NCBI GenBank assembly: GCA_014529385.2
Contig: CM043959.1
Location: forward strand, 16,431,309-16,495,308
Direction of reading: 5' to 3'
Origin: Adiantum capillus-veneris
Taxonomy: Eukaryota; Streptophyta; Polypodiopsida; Polypodiales; Pteridaceae
Length of the DNA: 64,000 bases
Numbering within the stretch: the stretch's first letter is position 1; every line of letters starts with the position of its first letter. Below are positions 8,354-21,505 of this stretch, piece after piece. A program made the translations under genes and the position numbers. Under the pieces are notes generated by a model. That model was not told the origin of the DNA. It worked only from the letters and a program-made list of their open reading frames with translations, and made no database searches.

Positions 8354-10645
8354 TTCCCCCCTTCCTAATTTGGTGCATGTCCTCGTGTGCCAGTGAAGCA
8401 AGGCACAATGACATGGTAGAAAGCAAGTCCATGGAAGAAATGCTGAGCTGCAAAACATAAGAACAAATAATGAGCATCAAAGGCCAACAAGGATAAAAAC
8501 ATGAAGCACAATGAACAATTATGCAAAGTGAATTTTTTTCTTCTAAAAGATGGGTGAATTATAGTAAAAAACTAAATGACATAAAGCAAAAAAACACTCA
8601 AACTATCATGAAGATTAAAACACTTGAAATTTTAGTTTTATGCATGAAACACAAGAAATCAATGAAGACCCTAAGCTAATGCAAGGTCATAAACCTACTG
8701 GCCTAAAAACTATGTGACCAATCTTATTAAATCATTTAAGTTTAACATGTCTATGGCTATAAAGAAGCTCCTAATGTATTAGTACATTGTCAAAGATTTT
8801 TGAAGCTCATGGAAGTTTTATTTTTTGTCATTCATAGGAAAAAGTAAGACACATCACAAAGCTACCACCCCAAGGCAAGTTTAGGTACGACTCTTGGCTC
8901 CTTGAACCCTCAAGAAGGTGTTCTAGAGGCCTACTAGCCTACCAAGGCAACGACTAACCCCTATAGCACAGGGCATCGGTTTAGAGCCTTGACCAAGCGA
9001 GCCAAGGTGATTCCCCTCCCCTGCCAAGTGCCAATAAGGCGCTAGGCCTCACAAAGACACAACATAACATAGAAATTTTCTTTTCATGTGTCTAGTAACA
9101 TTTTTGCTACTTTTTCTTGACACTTTTTTGCTTCATTGTTTCATTTTTAGCACTTTTTTATTGCTTCCAACATGAGATGCTAATGGAAAAATGGACTAAA
9201 TCCTAATCATAGCCCTAGGTCGTGTTAAAAATGAATGGAGTATTAAGACTATCACTAAGAGTTTAGAACTAACAAGAAATGAACCTACATTAACCTAAGG
9301 TCAAGGCCAATTACCTATGATTAGCACACATAAAACCTAACTTTTTTGATGAGTTGATATTCATAAATCGAAGTGTTGAAAGTTTAGTATGCCTAGCTTT
9401 TGAACATGAAAGAACCATAGCTGAGAAGCAAAAAATTACTTAAGCCAAGCATATCGAATGGAGAGATGAACAAAAGCGAAAAATCATGGAAGGATTACAC
9501 CTATTCATGCTCTTTTGAGCATCCTTGAGCAAGCATCCCCTTTGTGTAGAGAAGTCTCTTGAACCTTTTTATTTGCAAAAGAAATTTTTGAAGCTAAGTG
9601 TAAACACAAGCTATAAAAGCCATTTATTGAAAGCCACACAAAAAACACTAAAAAAACATTAATGAAAACCTCAAGCTAGGTTCTGGAAAAAACCCGAGGG
9701 AAAAAAGTGCCTTTGGTTATGCACATGATGCTCTAAAGTAGCAAATTTATGCATACACAACAACAATGAGAGATAAAATGCTTCTAAATAAGAAAATTTT
9801 GCAATTTAAAGTCTCTCATGCATGATTCAAAAAGTTGATTAGTTTCTAGCTCAATGAAATATGGAATAAAAAACAAGCGAAGAGCTCAAATAATACAACT
9901 TTGATGAAAAGAAGTGGCTCTTGAAAGCCAAATTTTACATTTTGAAGCTCCAAACAAGTTGGCTAAACACACTCAAAATGAAAATTTAACCAAGCTATGA
10001 GCTAGCATGTATACAACTTTTAATCCAAAGAACTGGAATGGCTCTAAATAGCCACATTTTGCAATATTTTGCAATGATGACCCCTTCTTGGATCAATGAA
10101 AGTTCAACCTTGCCACATCTCTTCAAAATAACTCAATTATTAGTGCTATACATTCATACGGTCAACACAATACAGGCACTAAAAAAATCATGTTCAATGC
10201 TATCTCATGGCCATTCAAGAAGCTTAATTTAGTGCTATGCAATGATTTTACATTAAAATCAAGCACAAAAATGCATAAGGAATGCTAAGTTTAAGCACAA
10301 AGTCCCAACTCTACATACAATGTAACTCTCAAAATCAAAAAAATTTCTCATGCAAATCACAAAGAACTTTTTCGCTATGCATAAGCCAAGATTCTGTGTA
10401 TTGAAAGTCAATAGTACACTTGAAGAAAATGTCATGGCTCTTGGATAGCCCAATTTACAATATGCTATAATTCCCATCCTCTCTTTGGATCAATTGAAAG
10501 CTCATATCTATACAAGGATTTATATTCGAACCATGCACTAAATTCATGTTCATTTTTTACAAATCCAAAATGGTAATGCTATCTTATTGCTGTTACACAA
10601 GCTCAATTTTTATGCTATGTAAGGTCTTGCATTCAAATCAAGCAC
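8354..10645 (-). repeat. LARD internal region, unit 1
   Basis: Non-coding internal region. Polypurine tract at 8354-8367 (GGAAGGGGGGAA on the minus strand) at the LTR junction. The primer-binding site is missing because a deletion at about 10645 joins internal sequence directly to the middle of the next LTR. Confidence 0.75.
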
Positions 10646-10966
10646 ACAATTAGGCACAAACTCTAATGACATGACCAAGAGTGCACACACACTACACTAA
10701 TGAAGAAAATTAGAGGAGTAATCAACTAATTGAAATACTTATGGAAGAAGAGAGTTAAGATCAAAGCAAGAAGTACATACCTCTCTCAAATCTAGAATAA
10801 TGAGAGTGTAATACTACTTCATGACATAATGAAATGTAGAGAAGATAAAACTAATGAGTAAAATAGGGATTGCTTTAATCAAGCTTCTCTAATTACAATG
10901 GATTAGTACTAGCCTCTTAAACATGGGCATTAAACTCAAGGCTAGGCCATCCATAGAGTGAACACT

Positions 10967-11012
<46 letters not shown>

Positions 11013-11263
11013 CTCAAAAGTGGATCTTGAAGAGTGGATACTCAAGAATGAAGGCTCCTTACATAAAGGCTTCCTTTTAAAGGCTTTCACCACAATCCCT
11101 TCTACTATGTGTTTAAGCTTGAGCCCTCTAGCTAGCATATACAACTTTGGAACTCCTAATGAGTCAAAGACTTATACAAAGTGGGTGGAAGTATTATACA
11201 CAACCATAGCATACCTCCCGCTTGATGCATAACCGGTGTAGCCTGTGTTAGCCGCTGCTAACA
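10646..11263 (-). repeat. LARD LTR copy 2, partly deleted
   Basis: About 618 bases remain of the roughly 1-kb LTR; the part carrying its end and the primer-binding junction is gone. It contains a 42-base AG microsatellite at 10969-11010. Confidence 0.78.
10969..11010. repeat. (AG)n microsatellite in LARD LTR
   Basis: 42-base AG tract. The same site has 18 bases of AG in LTR copy 4 (17383-17400) and none in copy 3, so it has expanded or been lost since the copies split. Confidence 0.95.
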
Positions 11264-13656
11264 TTCTCCCCTTCCTAATTTGGCACACATCCTCATGTGC
11301 TGGTGAAGCAAGGCACGGTGACATGGTAGAAAGCAAGTCCTTGGAAGAAATGCTAAGGTGCAAAACATAAGAACAAGTAATGAGCATCAAAGGCCAACAA
11401 GGATAAAAACTTTAAGCACAATGAGCAATCATGCAAAAGGAATTTTTTGCTTCTAAAAGATGGGGAGATCATAGTCAAAAACTAAACAACATAAAGCAAA
11501 AAAACACTCACACTATCATGAAGATTGAAACACTTGAAATTTTAGTTTTATGCATGAAACACAAGAAATGAATGAAGACCCTAATTTAATGTAAGGTCAT
11601 AAACCTACTGGCCTAAAAACTATGTGACCAATCTTAATAAATCATTCAAGTCTAGCATGTCTACGGGCTATAAAAAAGCTTCTAATCTATTCGCACATTG
11701 TCAAAGATTTTTGAAGCTCATGGAAGTTTTATTTTTTGTCATTCATAGGAAAAAGTAAGACACATCACAAGGCTACCACCCCACGGCAAGTCTAGGTACA
11801 ACTCTCGACTCCTTGAACCCTCAAGAAGGTGTTCCAAAATCCTACTAGCCTACCAAGGCAACGGCTAACCCCTGTAGCAAAGGGCATCGGTTTAGGGCCT
11901 TGACAAAGCGAGCCAAGGTGATTCCCCTCCCGTGCCACGTGCCAATAAAGCGCTAGGCCTCACAAAGACACAACATAACATAGAATTTTCTTTTCATGTG
12001 TCTAGTAGCATTATGGCTACTTTTTCTTGACACTTTTTTGCTTCATTGTTTCATTTTTAGCACTTTTTTATTGCTTCCAACATGAGATGCTAATGGAAAA
12101 ATGGACTAAAGGACTAAAGCTTAATCATAGCTCTAGGTCATGTTAAAAATGAATGGAGTATTAAGACTATCACTAAGAGTCTAGGACTAGCAAGAAATGA
12201 ACCTACATTAACCTAAGGTCAATGCCAATTACCTATGATTAGCACACATAAAACCTAATTTTTTGATGAGTAAATGTTCACAAATCAAAGTGTCGAAACT
12301 TTAGTATCTGTATCTTTTGAACATGAAAGAACCATAGCTTAGAAGCAAAAAATAACTTCAACCAAGCATAGAGAATGGAGAGATGAACAAAAGAGCAAAA
12401 TCATGGAAGGATTACACCTATTCATGCTGTTTTGAGCATCCTTGAGCAAGCATCCCCTTTGTGTAGAGAAGTCTTAGAACCTTTTTATTTGCAAAAGAAG
12501 CTTTTTGAAGTTAAGTGTAAACACAAGCTACAAAAGCCATTTATTGAAAGCCACACAAAAAACACTAAAAAAACATTAATGAAAACCTAAAGCTAAGGTC
12601 TTGAATAACCTAATTTGCAAAAGGAAAAAAACCAGAGGGAAAAAAGTGCCTTTGGTTATGCACATGATGCTCTAAAGGCGCAAATTTATGCACACACAAC
12701 AATAATGAGAGATAAAATGCTTCTATATAAGGAAATTTTGCAATTTAAAGTCTCTCATGCATGATTCAAAAAGTTGATTAGTTTCTAGCTCAATGAAATA
12801 TGGAATGAAAAACAAGCAGAGAGCTAAAATAATACAGCTTTGATGAATTGAAGTGACTCTTGAAAGCCAAATCTTACATTTTAAAACTCCAAGCAAGTTG
12901 GCTAAACACTAGCTCAAAATGAAAAATTTATCTTTTGACCAAGCTATGAGCTAGCATTGTATACAACTTTTAATACAAAGAATTGGAATGGCTCTAAATA
13001 GCCACATTTTGTAATATTTTGCAATGATGACCCCTTCTTGGGTCAATGAAAATTCACCTTGCCACATCCCTTCAAAATAACTCAATTATTAGTGCTATAC
13101 ATTCATATAGTCAACACAATACAAGCATTAAAAAAAATCATGTTCAATGCTATCTCATGGCCATTCAAGATGCTCAATTTAGTGCTATGCAATGATTTTA
13201 CATTAAAATCAAGCACAAAAATGCAAAAGCAATGCTAAGTTTAAGCACAAAGTCCCAACTCTTCATCCAATGTAACTCTCAATATAGAAAAATTTCTCAT
13301 GCAAATCACAAAGAACTTTTTCCCTATGCATAAGCCAAGATTCTGTGTATTGAAAGTCAATAGTAGACTTGAAGAAAATGTCATGGCTCTTGGATAGCAA
13401 AATTTACAATATGCTATAATTCCTATCCTCTCTTTTATCAATTTAAAGTTCATATATTTTCATAGAAAACTCAATCATTAGTGCTATGCAAGGATTTACA
13501 TTTGAACCATGCACTAAATTCATGTTCATTTTTTACAAATCCAAAATGGTAATGCTATCTTATTACTGTTACACAAGCTCAATTTTTATGCAATGTAAGG
13601 TCTTGCATTCAAATCAAGCACTAAGATACGGCAAGTCCTGCTACGGCAATGGCGCC
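11264..13656 (-). repeat. LARD internal region, unit 2
   Basis: Non-coding. Polypurine tract at 11264-11277 and a primer-binding remnant at 13644-13656. Closely matches units 1 and 3 along its whole length, including the block near 11600-12000 and the GACCCCTTCTTGG block near 13029. Confidence 0.8.
13644..13656 (-). other. Primer-binding site remnant, unit 2
   Basis: Minus strand reads GGCGCCATTGCCG, close to the TGGCGCC-type primer-binding site of many plant Ty3-gypsy (Athila/Tat-like) elements. The adjoining LTR end has been deleted. Confidence 0.6.
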
Positions 13657-14296
13657 CAATTTCCACATGCCAACCAAGGTAGTCTAATCACATCACACAC
13701 AAGTGGCATTCAACTACACACAATTAGCACAAACTCTAATGACATGACCAAGAGTGCACACACACTACACTAACAAAGAAAATTAGCGGAGTAATCAACT
13801 AATTGAAATACTTATGGAAGAAGAGAGTTAAGATCAAAGCAAAAAGTACATACCTCTCTCAAATCTAGAATAATGAGAGTGTAATACTACTTTATGACAT
13901 AATGAAATGTAGAGAAGATAAGACTAATGAGTAAAATAGGTATTGCTTTAATCATGCTTCTCTAATTACAATGGATTAGTACTAGCCTCTTAAACATGGG
14001 CATTAAGCTCAAGGCTAGGCCATCCATAGAGTGAACACGAGAGCTGTCAAAAGTGGATCTTCAAGAGTGGATACTCAAGAATGAAGCCTCCTTGCGTAAA
14101 GGCTTCCTTTTAAAGGCTTTCACCACAATCCCTTCTACTATGGGTCTAAGCTTGATCCCTCTAGCTAGCATATACAACTTTGGAACTCCCAATGAGCCCA
14201 AGACTTATACAAAGTGGGTGGAAATATTATGCACAACCATAGCATATCTCCCGCTTGATGCATAACCGGTGTAGCCTGTGTTAGCCACTGCTAACA
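13657..14296 (-). repeat. LARD LTR copy 3, partly deleted
   Basis: About 640 bases. Compared with copy 4 it lacks some 330 bases at the LTR end; the deletion junction CCCAAT could have formed between short CCC matches. A further short gap follows after AAGTGGCATT. The AG tract is absent. Confidence 0.78.
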
Positions 14297-16645
14297 TTCC
14301 CCCCTTCCTAATTTGGTGCACGTCCTCGTGTGTCGATGAAGCAAGGCACGGTGACATGGTAGAAAGCAAGTCCATGGAAGAAATGTTGAGCTGCAAAACA
14401 TAAGAACAAGTAATGAGCATCGAACACCAACAAGGATAAAAACATGAAGCACAATGAGCAATTATGCAAAGTGCATTTTTTGCTTCTAAAAGATGGGCGA
14501 ATTATAGCCAAAAACTAAACATAAAGCAAAAAAACACTCAAACTATTATGAAGATTAAAACACTTGAAATTTTAGTTTTATGCATGAAACACAAGAAATC
14601 AATGTAGACCCTAGGCTAATGCAAGGTCATAAACCTAGTGGCCTAAAAACTATGTGACCAATCTTATTAAATCATTTAAGTCTAACATGTCTACGGCTAT
14701 AAAGAAGCTCCTAATGTATTAGTACATTGTCAAAGATTTTTGAAGCTCATGGAAGTTTTATTTTTTTTCATTCATAGAAAAAAGTAAGACACAGCACAAG
14801 GCTAATACCCCAAGGCAGGTCTAGGTACGACTCTCGGCTCCTTAAACCCTCAAGAAGGTGTTCCAGAGGCCTTCTAGCCTACCAAGGCAACGGCTAACCC
14901 CTATAGCACAGGGCATCAGTTTAGGGCCTTGACCAAGCAAGCCAAGGTGATTCCCCTCCCCTGTCAAGTGCCAATAAGTCTCTAGGCCTCACAAAGACAC
15001 AACATAACATATAAATTTTCTTTTCGTGTGTCTAGTAGCATTTTTGCTACTTTTTCTTGACACATTTTTGCTTCATTGTTTCATGTTTAGCACTTTTTTA
15101 TTGCTTCCAACATGAGATGCTAATGGAAAAATGGACTAAAGCACTAAAGCCTAATCATAGCCCTAGGTCATGTTAAAAGTGAATGGAGTATTAAGACTAT
15201 CACTAAGAGTCTAGTATTAGCAAGAAATGAACCTACATCAACCAAAGGTCAAGGCCAATTACCTATGGTTAGCACATATAGAACCTAATTATTTGATGAG
15301 TTAATATTCATAAATCAAAGTGTTGAAACTTTACTATGGGTAGCTTTTGAACATAAAAGAACCATAGCTTAGAAGCAAAACATTACTTGAGCCAAGCGTA
15401 GAGAATGGAGAGATGAACAAAAGAGCAAAATCATGGAAGGATTACACCCATTCATGCTCTTTTGAGCATCCTTGAGCAAGCATCCCCTTTGTGTAGAGAA
15501 GTCTCTTGAACCTTTTTATTTGCAAAAGAAGTTTTTTGAAGCTAAGTGTAAATACAATCTACATAAGCCATTTACACAAAAAGCACTAAAAAAACATTAA
15601 TTAAACCTAAAGCTCGCGTCCTCAATACCCGAATTTGCCAAAGAAAAAAAACCCAAGGGAAAAAAGTGCCTTTGGTTATGCACATGATGCTCTAAAGTAG
15701 CAAATTTATGCACACACAATAACAATGAGAGATAAAATGCTTCTAAACAAGCAAATTTTGCAATTTAAATCCTCTCATGCATGATTCAAAAAGTTGATTA
15801 GTTTCTAGCTCAAAGAAATATGGAATTAAAAACAAGCCAAGAGCAAAATAATACAACTTTGATGAAATGAGGTGGCTCTTGAAAGCCAAATTTTACATTT
15901 TAAACCTCCAAACAAGCTGGCTCAACACTAGCTCAAAATGAAAATTTTAACTTTTGACCAAGCTATGAGCTAGCATGTATACAACTTTTAATCCAAAGAA
16001 CTGGAATGGCTCTAAATAGCCACATTTTGCAATATTTTGCAATGATGACCCCTTCTTGGATCAATGAAAGTTAAACCTTGCCACATCCCTTCAAAATAAC
16101 TCAATTATTAGTGCTATACATTCATACGGTCAACACAATACAAGCACTTGAAAAATCGTGTTCAGTGCTATCTCATGGCCATTCAAGAAGCTTAATTTAG
16201 TGCTATGCAATGATTTTACATTAAAATCAAGAACAAAAATGCATAATCAATGCTAAGTTTAAGCACAAAGTCTCAACTCTTCATCCAATGTATCTCTCAA
16301 AATCGAAAAATTTCTCATGCAAATCACAAAGAACTTTTTCGCTATGCATAAGCCAAGATTCTGTGTATTGAAAGTCAATAGTACACTTGAAGAAAATGTC
16401 ATGGCTCTTGGATAGCCCAATTTACAATATGCTATAATTCCTATCCTCTCTTTGGATCAATTGAAAGCTCATATCTATGCAAGGATTTACATTCGAACCA
16501 TGCAGTAAATTCATGTTCATTTTTTACAAATCCAAAATGGTAATGCTATCTTATTGATGTTACACAAGCTCAACTTTTATGCTATGTAAGGTCTTGCATT
16601 CAAATCAAGCACTAAGATACGGCAAGTCCCGGCAATGGCCCCAAA
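14297..16645 (-). repeat. LARD internal region, unit 3 (complete)
   Basis: The only internal region with both ends preserved: polypurine tract at 14297-14312 and primer-binding site next to the LTR at 16625-16645. Length 2.35 kb with no protein frame of note. Confidence 0.82.
16625..16645 (-). other. Primer-binding site, unit 3
   Basis: Minus strand, directly after the LTR end CAACA: TTTGGGGCCATTGCCGGGAC. This matches the TTTGGCGCC-type primer-binding site of plant gypsy elements apart from a few changes, and it decides the element's strand. Confidence 0.7.
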
Positions 16646-17653
16646 TGTTGGGAGGCGTTGTAGCAACGACCTAATCGCAACTCACACAAAATTATCAAAT
16701 CCGTGGATCGGCAACCCGGCTAGCGCATGGAAGCACAAGCATCGGATGAATAGAAATAGAGGATTCAAGAGAATACCTCACCAATGCAAGTAAAGATTAG
16801 CCATGTCAAGACTAACTCTAAACATACTCTAATCACTAATCAATCAACTCCTACACACATCAAGTCCATTGAAGTCCGACTTGACAATCTTATGGAGTCA
16901 CAAGAACACAATCAACACAAGCATCCATGATCAAAGCACACACTAATTGCATTGAAGGTGGCTTTCCCAATCATCACATGCCAACCAAGGTACTCTAATC
17001 ACATCACACACAAGTGGCATTGAGCTCAAGGCTCTTAAACCTTCACACACTTAAGCACAAAATTAAGCACAAACTCTAATGACATGACCAAGACTGCACA
17101 CACACTACACTAATCATGAAAATTAAAGGAGTAATCAACTAATTGAAATACTTATGGAAGAAGAGGGTTAAGATCAAAGCAAGAAGTACATACCTCTCTC
17201 AAATCTAGAATAATGAGAGTGTAATACGTACTTCATGACATAATGAAATGTAGAGAAGATAAGACTAATGAGTAAAATAGGGATTTCTTTAATCAAGCTT
17301 CTTTAATTACAATGCATTAGTACTAGCTTCTTAAACATGGGCATTAAGCTCAAGCCTAGGCCATCCATAGAGTGAACACTCAAGAGAGAGAGAGAGAGAG
17401 CTCTCAAAAGTGGATCTTCAAGAGTGGATACTCAAGAATGAAGCCTCCTTGCATAAAGGCTTCCTTTTGAAGGCTTTCACCACAATCCCTTCTACTATGG
17501 GTTTAAGCTTGAGCCCTCTAGTTAGCATATACAACTTTGGAGCTCCCAAGTAGCCCAAGACTTATACAAAGTGGGTGGAAATATTATGCACAACCATAGC
17601 ATATCTCCCGCTTGATGCATAACCGGTGTAGCATGTGTTAGCCGTTGCTAACA
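16646..17653 (-). repeat. LARD LTR copy 4, complete
   Basis: A 1008-base LTR from TGTTAGCAACGGC (minus strand start at 17653) to CCTCCCAACA (16646), with TG...CA ends. It has an 18-base AG tract at 17383-17400. This copy is the reference for the deletions in copies 1 to 3. Confidence 0.8.
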
Positions 17654-18550
17654 TTCCCCCGTTACTAATTTGGTGCACATCCGAGCACGTACTGGTGAAG
17701 CAAGACACAATGACATGGTAGAAAGCAAGTCCATGGAAGAAATGCTGAGCTGCAAAACATAAGAACAAGTAATGAGCATCAAAGACCAACAAGGATAAAA
17801 ACATGAAGCACAATGAGTAATCATGCAAAGTGAATTTTTTTGCTTCTAAAAGATGGGTGAAACATAGTAAAAAACTAAACAACATAAAGCAAACAAACAC
17901 TCAAACTATCATGACGATTGAACCACTTGAAATTTTAGTTTTATGCATGAACACAAGCAATCAATGAAGACCCTAGGCTAATGCAAGGTCATAAACCTAC
18001 TGGCCTAAAAACTATGTGACCAATCTTAATAAATCATTTAAGTCTAACATGTCTACGGGCTATAAAAAAGCTCCTAATCTATTAGTACATTGTCAAAGCT
18101 TTTTGAAGCTCATGGAAGTTTTTTTTTTGTCATTCATAGGAAAAATTAAGACACATCACAAAGCTACCACCCCAAGGAAAGTCTAGGTACAACTCTCGGC
18201 TCTTTGAACCCTCAAGAAGGTGTTCCAAAACCCTACTAGCCTACCAAAGTGACGGCTAACCCCTATAACACAAGGCATCGATTTAGGGCCTTGACCAAGC
18301 GATCCAAGGTGATTCCCCTCGCCTGCCAAGTGCCAATAAGGCGCTAGGCCTCACAAAGACACAACATAACATACAAATTTTCTTTTCATGTGTCTAGTAG
18401 CAATATGGCTACTTTTTCTTGACACTTTTTTTCTTCATTGTTTCATTTTTATCACTTTTTTATTGCTTCCAACATGAGATGCTAATGGAAAAATGGACTA
18501 AACGACTAAAGCCTAATCATAGCCCTAGGTAATGTTAAAAATGAATGGAA
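17654..18550 (-). repeat. LARD internal region, unit 4, truncated
   Basis: First 0.9 kb next to the polypurine tract (17654-17666, slightly altered). Homology to the other units stops at about 18550, after the ATGTTAAAAATGAATGG block. Confidence 0.78.
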
Positions 18551-18839
18551 GTAGAATACTCTAATATTGTGTTTGGCACCATACTAGCCCAATGTCCAAC
18601 ATCATCCCTCATTAAGATGCTCTAGATAATTTTAGTAGCCCATGGGAGGATGGAGACATCAGATAGGCTGCAAGTAATGCACTATATGTCCCAAGGCATA
18701 TCCTTTGCACAGGGCTTCCAAACTATACAAAACAAATTAGTTCAATGGGTGCAAAGCCCCAAGAGGGATTAGAGACCATTGATCATAAACGTACCCTTAA
18801 TCCAAGTTACAAAGCTTCTACAATTGCGCTATAATTCCA
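18551..18839. other. No recognisable feature
   Basis: Right flank of the LARD array. It does not continue the gene remnant seen on the array's left side. Confidence 0.4.
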
Positions 18840-19400
18840 TCAAGGACCTATCTTCTTCATCTCAGCAAGCCGCTTCCTTTTGCTTGATAGAAGCCATCCG
18901 CAAGTTTCTAGCACTAGATCTACATGCAACTCTCCAAATTTTTTTTGGAATAAATGCTCATTCCTAGAAACCCATATGGCTTTCAGTTCTACAACTCTAA
19001 CTATACAAATTTCTATCGTCATATCTTCATTGTCCAAGTGCCTAGAACCAAGCAATAGGTCTCGTCTAAAGAAAGGGGTGCCTAAACACCCATTTGTAGA
19101 CTCTTCCAATGAACATCTTGATTGCAGGACATCCTTATATGAGATGGGATGATATGATCTTAGTTTTTTGGTTTCATCTAATCCAAGTTCCATCGCCAAG
19201 ACCGCTCACTTTGGCCTTATCCCCGGTCAACAAAAACCAAAAATCATTTTTTGGAGGAAAACTTTTTGCACATCTTTGCATTTAGAGTGCCATATGTTCT
19301 CCAAAACCTTGGTCCAAAAAATGGAGCAAACTCAAATGGAGCTCATTTTGTTGAGATGTCCAACCCACTGTTCAGAGAAAGTGAGCTTCTCATAAACAAT
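18840..19400 (-). pseudogene. Possible LINE (non-LTR retrotransposon) 3' end
   Basis: The 119-codon minus-strand frame ends with A-I-W-V-S-R-N-E-H-L-F-Q-K-K-F, which resembles the 'W-R-N' block at the C-terminus of plant LINE reverse-transcriptase proteins, after the zinc-binding region. Further minus-strand stretches up to about 19780 look coding but shift frame repeatedly. No reverse transcriptase catalytic motif, poly-A tail or target duplication was found. It could equally be a decayed host gene. Confidence 0.3.
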
Positions 19401-21505
19401 CTTTGTTGAAGAAAGAAGAAACGACTTTCCTTGGGGCCACTTCCACGCCTTCCACTTGACTGTTGAGGAGCAAGGGGGGAGGAAAATGTGGCAAGGAGAT
19501 CCAAAAGTCTACCAACAAGGACCTCTTCCTGAAGGGATAGGCTCTTGACCTCCTTCAATTGTTCTAGAGACTGCCATCCACCTTCACAACGGTTCCACAG
19601 AGAGCCAATGTGCCAAAACCTTAGATGTTAAGTCATCTTGTAATCTCGGTCCAATGCAGATCAAGAACAAGACCTTGTAAAATGGGCCCCCAAGGAGAGC
19701 AGTGCAGAGTAGTGTATTTCTAGTATCTGGTCTCTTTGTCCCAGATGAGTATGGTGGCAGCTTTGCAACATTTGCCAATGAACTTATCAGTGAACCCCCC
19801 AGCTCTAATTACACTTCTTTGGGGGGGGGGGGGGGGGGGGGGGGGGAGTCTCTTTTGCAAATTAAGATGCATTTACTTGTCCCCTCTAGACTTCACTTCG
19901 TATGTAAGTGAGTTCTTGACACAAGCAATCAGGGGGGTTACTTATTATCATAATTTGTAGGTTTTTGCAAGTTTGGTTTGTTCTGTTTCTCTCTTCCTCC
20001 GGCTACATTTGTGCACTTGACTTGCCCTCTCTACACGTAATCATTTGGGGACAACTCACTATTTCCGTGCCAAAATCTTGCACATAGTTGTGAGTGGAAT
20101 TAAAATAGATCATGTTCAAAGATCCTCTTGCTCATTTTTTGTAGTGGAATTAAGTTTGATCATGTGTATAGATCGCCTTGCTCATTTTCTCTCAATCTTT
20201 CAAGTGCTCCTTTCAATTTTGTATGTACAAGTTATGGCCAATTTTCTACAACATTGATTCTATGGTAGCTACATGTGGTAGGTGTTGTATATCTGTGTAT
20301 GCACATTGAGGGACATATATGGGATTTTGTGGGTTTTGGGTTTGAATTCTAAAAGAGGATTCTCTTGTCTTCTTCAAGTGCATTGTTTGGTGTGTGCTAT
20401 AAATCAACACCAAGGTTCTTCCATGGTGGTATCTTGGGTGGCCGTTTGTTAGTAAAGTCTCCAAGGGATCATGTGCTTTAGTGTTGAGCATTTTAAGAGG
20501 TTTTTTTAAGGTGAGTTGTGGTACTGGTTTGTTATCATGAGCACTCTCTCTATAGAGGTGCCCAGCTTTTGTTTGCCCAACAATGTCAACCAAATCCTCT
20601 TCTCTTAAATATTGAGAATAGCCTAAAATTCATGATATTTGATCGCACAAATGATCTGCTATGTTTTCTTAAAATGTTACGACATCCATAAGCTATACTA
20701 GTATCCTACTTTATGCAATCTATATTCTTCTTTCATGGTATAGGATTAATGGTTCAATGAATGATTGGAATGTCAATACATTTTGACTTCTCAAGGTTTG
20801 CACTAATTCAATGTTTTCTTCCACGGTGAGGTACAAACACATTCCCACCTACTAAGAGTCACTAGTAGCGTTGAGCCTAGAGTAAAGAATCACGTGGCTA
20901 TGAGCTCTAGACCCATGCAAGAATGTTTCAACTTAAGCTATTTAGGCCTCAAATTTGGTTTACATATGTATAGCCCCGGTATAGTAAGGACATTGTTTTT
21001 GTCACCCTATCCATTGTTATTGTATGGATGCAATATGTTAAGAACACTTATAATGGCTTCTCTATCATCTCTATAGAAGACAAGCTGCAAGAACTTTGTG
21101 ATAGACGTTTTCTTTGCTACAAATGGTATATGGATTTAGACTTCATCAGCTTCATGGTTTTCTTAGGTGAGGATTAGGGGAAATTTGAGGTCATTTTTTT
21201 ACCTTGTAAAAAATGATAGAGAGAGAAAATACTTTTCATTTTTGAAAATGTAACAAGAAATTTAAAAACCAAAAATTGGTGGAAATTTTTCACCTTTTTA
21301 TTGAGTGCAGGGGATGTCACTTTTTGGAACCCCACATGTAGTATCATTTTGAAATCTCTTGGAATTGTGTCCCTTTTTAAAAAAATTCTCCCTTCCAAAG
21401 CACCATATTTCTCGTTTGCTCTAAATTTTAAATTCCCCCTGCTCATTTTGTCCTTTCTTTGCACCATACTCAACCCATCGTCTTCCCCATATCCAAGCTT
21501 TGACC
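19401..21505. other. No gene recognised
   Basis: Apart from the poly-G tract, nothing here is assignable. Short frames on both strands near 20250-20590 are unremarkable. Confidence 0.4.
19821..19846. repeat. Homopolymer of 26 G
   Basis: Uninterrupted run of 26 guanines in otherwise AT-rich sequence, a tract able to form a G-quadruplex. Its true length may be unreliable, as such tracts are hard to sequence. Confidence 0.9.

Larger units (their letters stand above)
8116..18550 (-). mobile_element. Tandem concatemer of a non-coding LTR retrotransposon (LARD type)
   Basis: Long near-identical blocks recur with starts at 8131, 11041, 14073 and 17431 (spacings 2910, 3032 and 3358 bases). Each repeat consists of an LTR and an internal region. 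Evidence for the LTR reading is a polypurine tract (minus strand) directly before TGTTAGCAGCGGC at each LTR start, and a primer-binding site directly after the LTR end CCTCCCAACA in the third unit. The internal regions of about 2.3 kb carry no gag or pol frame, the hallmark of large retrotransposon derivatives, which borrow proteins from other elements. Order on the minus strand is internal-LTR-internal-LTR-internal-LTR-internal-LTR. Both outer ends are truncated, so target duplications cannot be checked. Confidence 0.82.

Noticed and set aside
8262-17900. Repeated 70-112 codon minus-strand frames (HFV ending) in the LARD array
   Set aside because: They recur because the LTR/internal unit recurs and span the LTR-polypurine junction; indels between copies are not multiples of three.
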